Below are positions 16,367 through 19,328 of a DNA stretch of 19,328 nt, one piece after another. The notes below the pieces were generated by a model, which saw only the letters and a program-made list of their open reading frames with translations, was not told the DNA's origin and searched no databases. The translations under genes and the position numbers were made by a program. The stretch's first letter is position 1; each line of letters starts with the position of its first letter. The stretch is from Hypholoma sublateritium FD-334 SS-4 (lineage: Eukaryota > Basidiomycota > Agaricomycetes > Agaricales > Strophariaceae). The stretch lies in contig KN817537.1 of assembly GCA_000827495.1 (NCBI GenBank), forward strand, positions 1 to 19,328, given 5' to 3'.

Positions 16367-19328
16367 GACTGGGCCAACCCCTCAATCTGTGGTTATATTC
16401 GTCGCTATCCAGTCATCCCATCGAACGGAATAGTCTCGGAGGTTTACCATGCCCAAAAATGGCAGAAGGACGTTGATCGCCATACTTTAAGTCCTATGTA
16501 TGATGCTGGAGACCGACATTTCTATATAGATGAATTAGCGCGGCTCAAGGACGGCAATTATGTTATTCCTGTACGATGGCTGGAGGATAACGATGGAATT
16601 GTTTTCGCAGATGCATTACCTGTCATTTTTGACGCCCAGGTACAATGCTTTCTTTTGTCTAAAATATGTGATATTAACAAAAAAATAAAAATAGGCTGTT
16701 GCCAGTGCCGTCGATAGCAGTACAGTTTTAATAAAAGCATCGGATTTGCGCGAAANTTTTTTGGACTTGGTAGACTTGAATCTGCTCCCTACCTGGAGCG
16801 GTGAGTGTTTCCTATATTTCATATCATAAATTCTTCTCATCGGTAGCAGAACAAANTATCAGATCGGGATATCCAGGGCGTATGCCTAATCCCGACNGCT
16901 CTTTGGCTGGAGGTGATCCTCTATACACGAGTTGGATAGATGTGTTCGGTGACGACGTATCAGGAAATCGATCTAAAAGCTGGAATAAACATTATAACAC
17001 CTATATTAGTCACAGAAACCTACCTAGAAAATTACTTCAACAAGAGTTTCACACACACTTTGTGTCCTCTTCGCCAGATGCAAGCATTCCCGAGCAATTT
17101 CATGGTATCAAACAAATCATTGAGTACGACGAAGTTATATACAAATGGATCTACGACTAATTCAAATTTAAATAAAAGGTCAACTCACAAAAAGCCTGTT
17201 AAAGTACGCCACGGCACGTCGGGAGCAACGATCGGATTCAAAATCTATGTCAACTGCGGTCCAGGAGATAATCCTGNGCAAAGCGAAATCTGTGGCCACA
17301 TTGGTGGAAAGGGAAACCACCCCTGTAGAAAATGCCATGTTGGCGGCACGCAGCAATNTAAAGAAACTACTACTGGGTTTCATAGCCTATTCGAGGTGGG
17401 TGGCCACCGTTTCTCATCATTCAAATTCAAGGAATCTATAGAATTTTACAGCCTGCTGCTCCTCGATCCGGCAATGAAACCTTGCAAGAAATCAAGCGTC
17501 AAGTTGAACTGGCTTGTCTGGGCGTTGCACAGACTGTAAATAATGAGCAGACCAACACCGGCATCAAAGATGCTTATACACAATATTGGATTGATGACCT
17601 TATAGCTCNCGCACGAACATTACGCAAGAACCACCCTGAGAAGACTAGAACTGAAATTCAAAACGAGTTGCTGGTGTGGGTGCATGCGCACGAGAGCGAC
17701 ATTTATAATCCGTTTTTGACATTGGAAGGTGAGTTTTGTCTAAATATTTTACGGTAAATCTAACTGCATTCATGACAGGGTTTGACCCAGCTACTGACAC
17801 TCCAGTGGAAATTCTCCATACAATACTTCTGGGGATTACCAAATACCTATGGCACGGCTCACATACTCTGTGGACATCCAATCAAAAACAGACATATTCC
17901 GTTNGCTTACAATCAACTGACCGATCCGGCCTTTCTATTCATGCCATCCGTGCTAACTATATCATGCAATACGCTAATTCACTGATTGGACGGCAGTTTA
18001 AAACTATTGCTCAGGTGAANGTATTTCATGTTTATGATCTTGTAGATTCCACGCAGNTCCTCCTTACCAAGGCAGTGGGCGAGCTCGCAGCGCTGTTATG
18101 GGTGCCAGAAATACGGAATATGAATGAATATCTTGTATGTTTACCGTTACCCATATCATTCGCTATTCCCTCAGTCATTTTTTGCAGTCCGACGTCGAAA
18201 TCGCTGCGGCAAACGTACTCNACCTCTTTGCCTTAATTGACCCATNGAAAATGATTTCCAAACTCAAACTACACCTCCTCGTGCACTTGAAATCTGACAT
18301 CATCCGTTTCGGACNTCTTGTTGGGCTTTCTACTGAGGCATTCGAGTGTTTCAATGCTATCTTCAGATTCTGTTCTGTCTTTTCGAATCACCTTGCCCCC
18401 AGTCGGGATATAGCTATTCAGTTGGCGAGCCAAGAGGCTCTGAAACATCGCCTCACTGGTGGTTGGTGGCTAACGGAAAACGGAGAATGGGATAGACCAG
18501 GACCCTCTCTTCGTAGTTTTATGCATGCANGTCNGACACTACAAGCTCTCGTAGGTTGGTCAAGCACAGAGCAACTTACCAACGGTAGGTCGTCATTATC
18601 TCCATTGATTTTAATNGCCTTATTATACTCTAGGAACATTCAGGNTAGAACCACTCAAGCGAGATGGAAGTCGGAAAATCGAGAGCCGAAAGTATATCTT
18701 ATGGTCGCAGACGCAGAGCGCCATGGCCCTTAACGGTCGTTCAGAAGATTCTGATTCAAAATGGGCCCCCTGCCAATTTGCTGTTGCCCGCTCNGGAGAC
18801 AAGTGTTTTGTGGGATCTTGGATATTNGCTACATCCTCGATACACGTCAGTTCGATCCTATTTTATTCAATATTCATTTTCTCAAATATCTTTGCTATCT
18901 ACAGCAGAATAAACTTGTCACTGGTAGGATTATTGAGATTCTGGCAGATGAAGCTAGTAAATGCGCTGTTGTCGCGGTCGACATCTTCCAAATTCTTTCT
19001 TCTTGACATGTTACATTTGGGATGCCGATGCTGGCCCGAAGTAACGACGAAACAAGCCGTATTGTGATTTCCTCAACTGTATGTTCTTCCTGCGTTCCTC
19101 AATAGCCAGGGACATCATTTAATCAGAGTGTACAGGCCATAGATTTTCTTTACAACGTGCAGCATGATTGCCCTCTGGCAAACTGTACCGCCTCAGGCAA
19201 GCAGCCGCTGATGCAAGAACGTGTAGAATCGGGTCTTTTGAAGACCTATATCGAGCATCGACCAATTGACCGATTTGTCATAAACACCCATGCCTTTCAT
19301 AACGCACACTTGCTTCGAGCGATCTTGC
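16367..19328 (+). CDS. Multi-copy basidiomycete protein with HPCRKC zinc motif, probably transposon-encoded; incomplete at right edge, one in-frame TGA
   Basis: Exons: 16367-16639, 16695-16800, 16847-17123, 17179-17395, 17452-17728, 17779-18134, 18188-18584, 18634-18845, 18905-19078, 19136 to the edge. All introns are GT-AG and the phases agree, giving about 827 codons. Blocks in order: [40 protein letters not shown], VPx[69 protein letters not shown] (CxxC), [38 protein letters not shown], and [17 protein letters not shown] followed by [12 protein letters not shown] recognise this as a large basidiomycete family with no agreed function. Its DxPxExLHxxLLG block recalls the DxxHxxxLG segment of CACTA/Tnp2 transposases, so a mobile-element origin is inferred. 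The N-terminus and C-terminus are not seen. TGA at 19004-19006 falls where relatives have Arg. It carries 18 ambiguous bases. Confidence 0.7.

Overview
This is nuclear DNA of a basidiomycete fungus, most likely an agaricomycete. Intact genes are cut by many 46-75 nt GT-AG introns. The recognisable proteins (a TET/JBP-like dioxygenase with a long lineage-specific N-terminus, a DUF6698 protein, and a multi-copy HPCRKC element protein) belong to families expanded in mushroom-forming fungi. The species cannot be named from the sequence. All identifications rest on reading translations and on family knowledge; no search was run.

Layout: (1) 1-1475 has short palindromes, a truncated RNA-dependent RNA polymerase relic, and a degenerate repeat block where the relic stops. 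(2) 1650-5123 is an apparently intact 11-exon gene for a protein of about 986 aa. It has 60 consecutive glycines near the N-terminus and a C-terminal 2OG-Fe(II) dioxygenase domain of the TET/JBP-like type. (3) 5390-10480 is a graveyard of cellular gene fragments that keep their introns: Cft1/CPSF160 (+), an Est1/SMG7-like fragment (-), and Spc7/KNL1 kinetochore protein (+). The Est1 piece may sit inside the Spc7 relic. (4) 11155-12808 is an intact 8-exon DUF6698 gene with a good TATA box. (5) 12809-16110 is gene-poor and holds three separate tandem-repeat arrays (about 313 bp, about 150 bp and about 21 bp units). (6) 16367 to the right edge is a 10-exon gene of a high-copy basidiomycete family that I infer to be transposon-encoded. 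It is cut by the window end and has one in-frame TGA.

Themes: the window looks like a transposon-rich accessory region. Unrelated fragments of housekeeping and RNA-silencing genes, all with introns, lie together between element-like genes. This fits DNA-level capture or segmental duplication followed by decay. Several stop codons sit where the family has arginine, as expected from CGA-to-TGA transitions. Most ambiguous bases (N), which cluster in the 16.7-18.8 kb element gene, fall next to a C or G in a way compatible with CpG transitions between copies. Both point to cytosine-methylation-driven mutation, in a window that also carries a TET/JBP-like dioxygenase. That functional link is a hypothesis.
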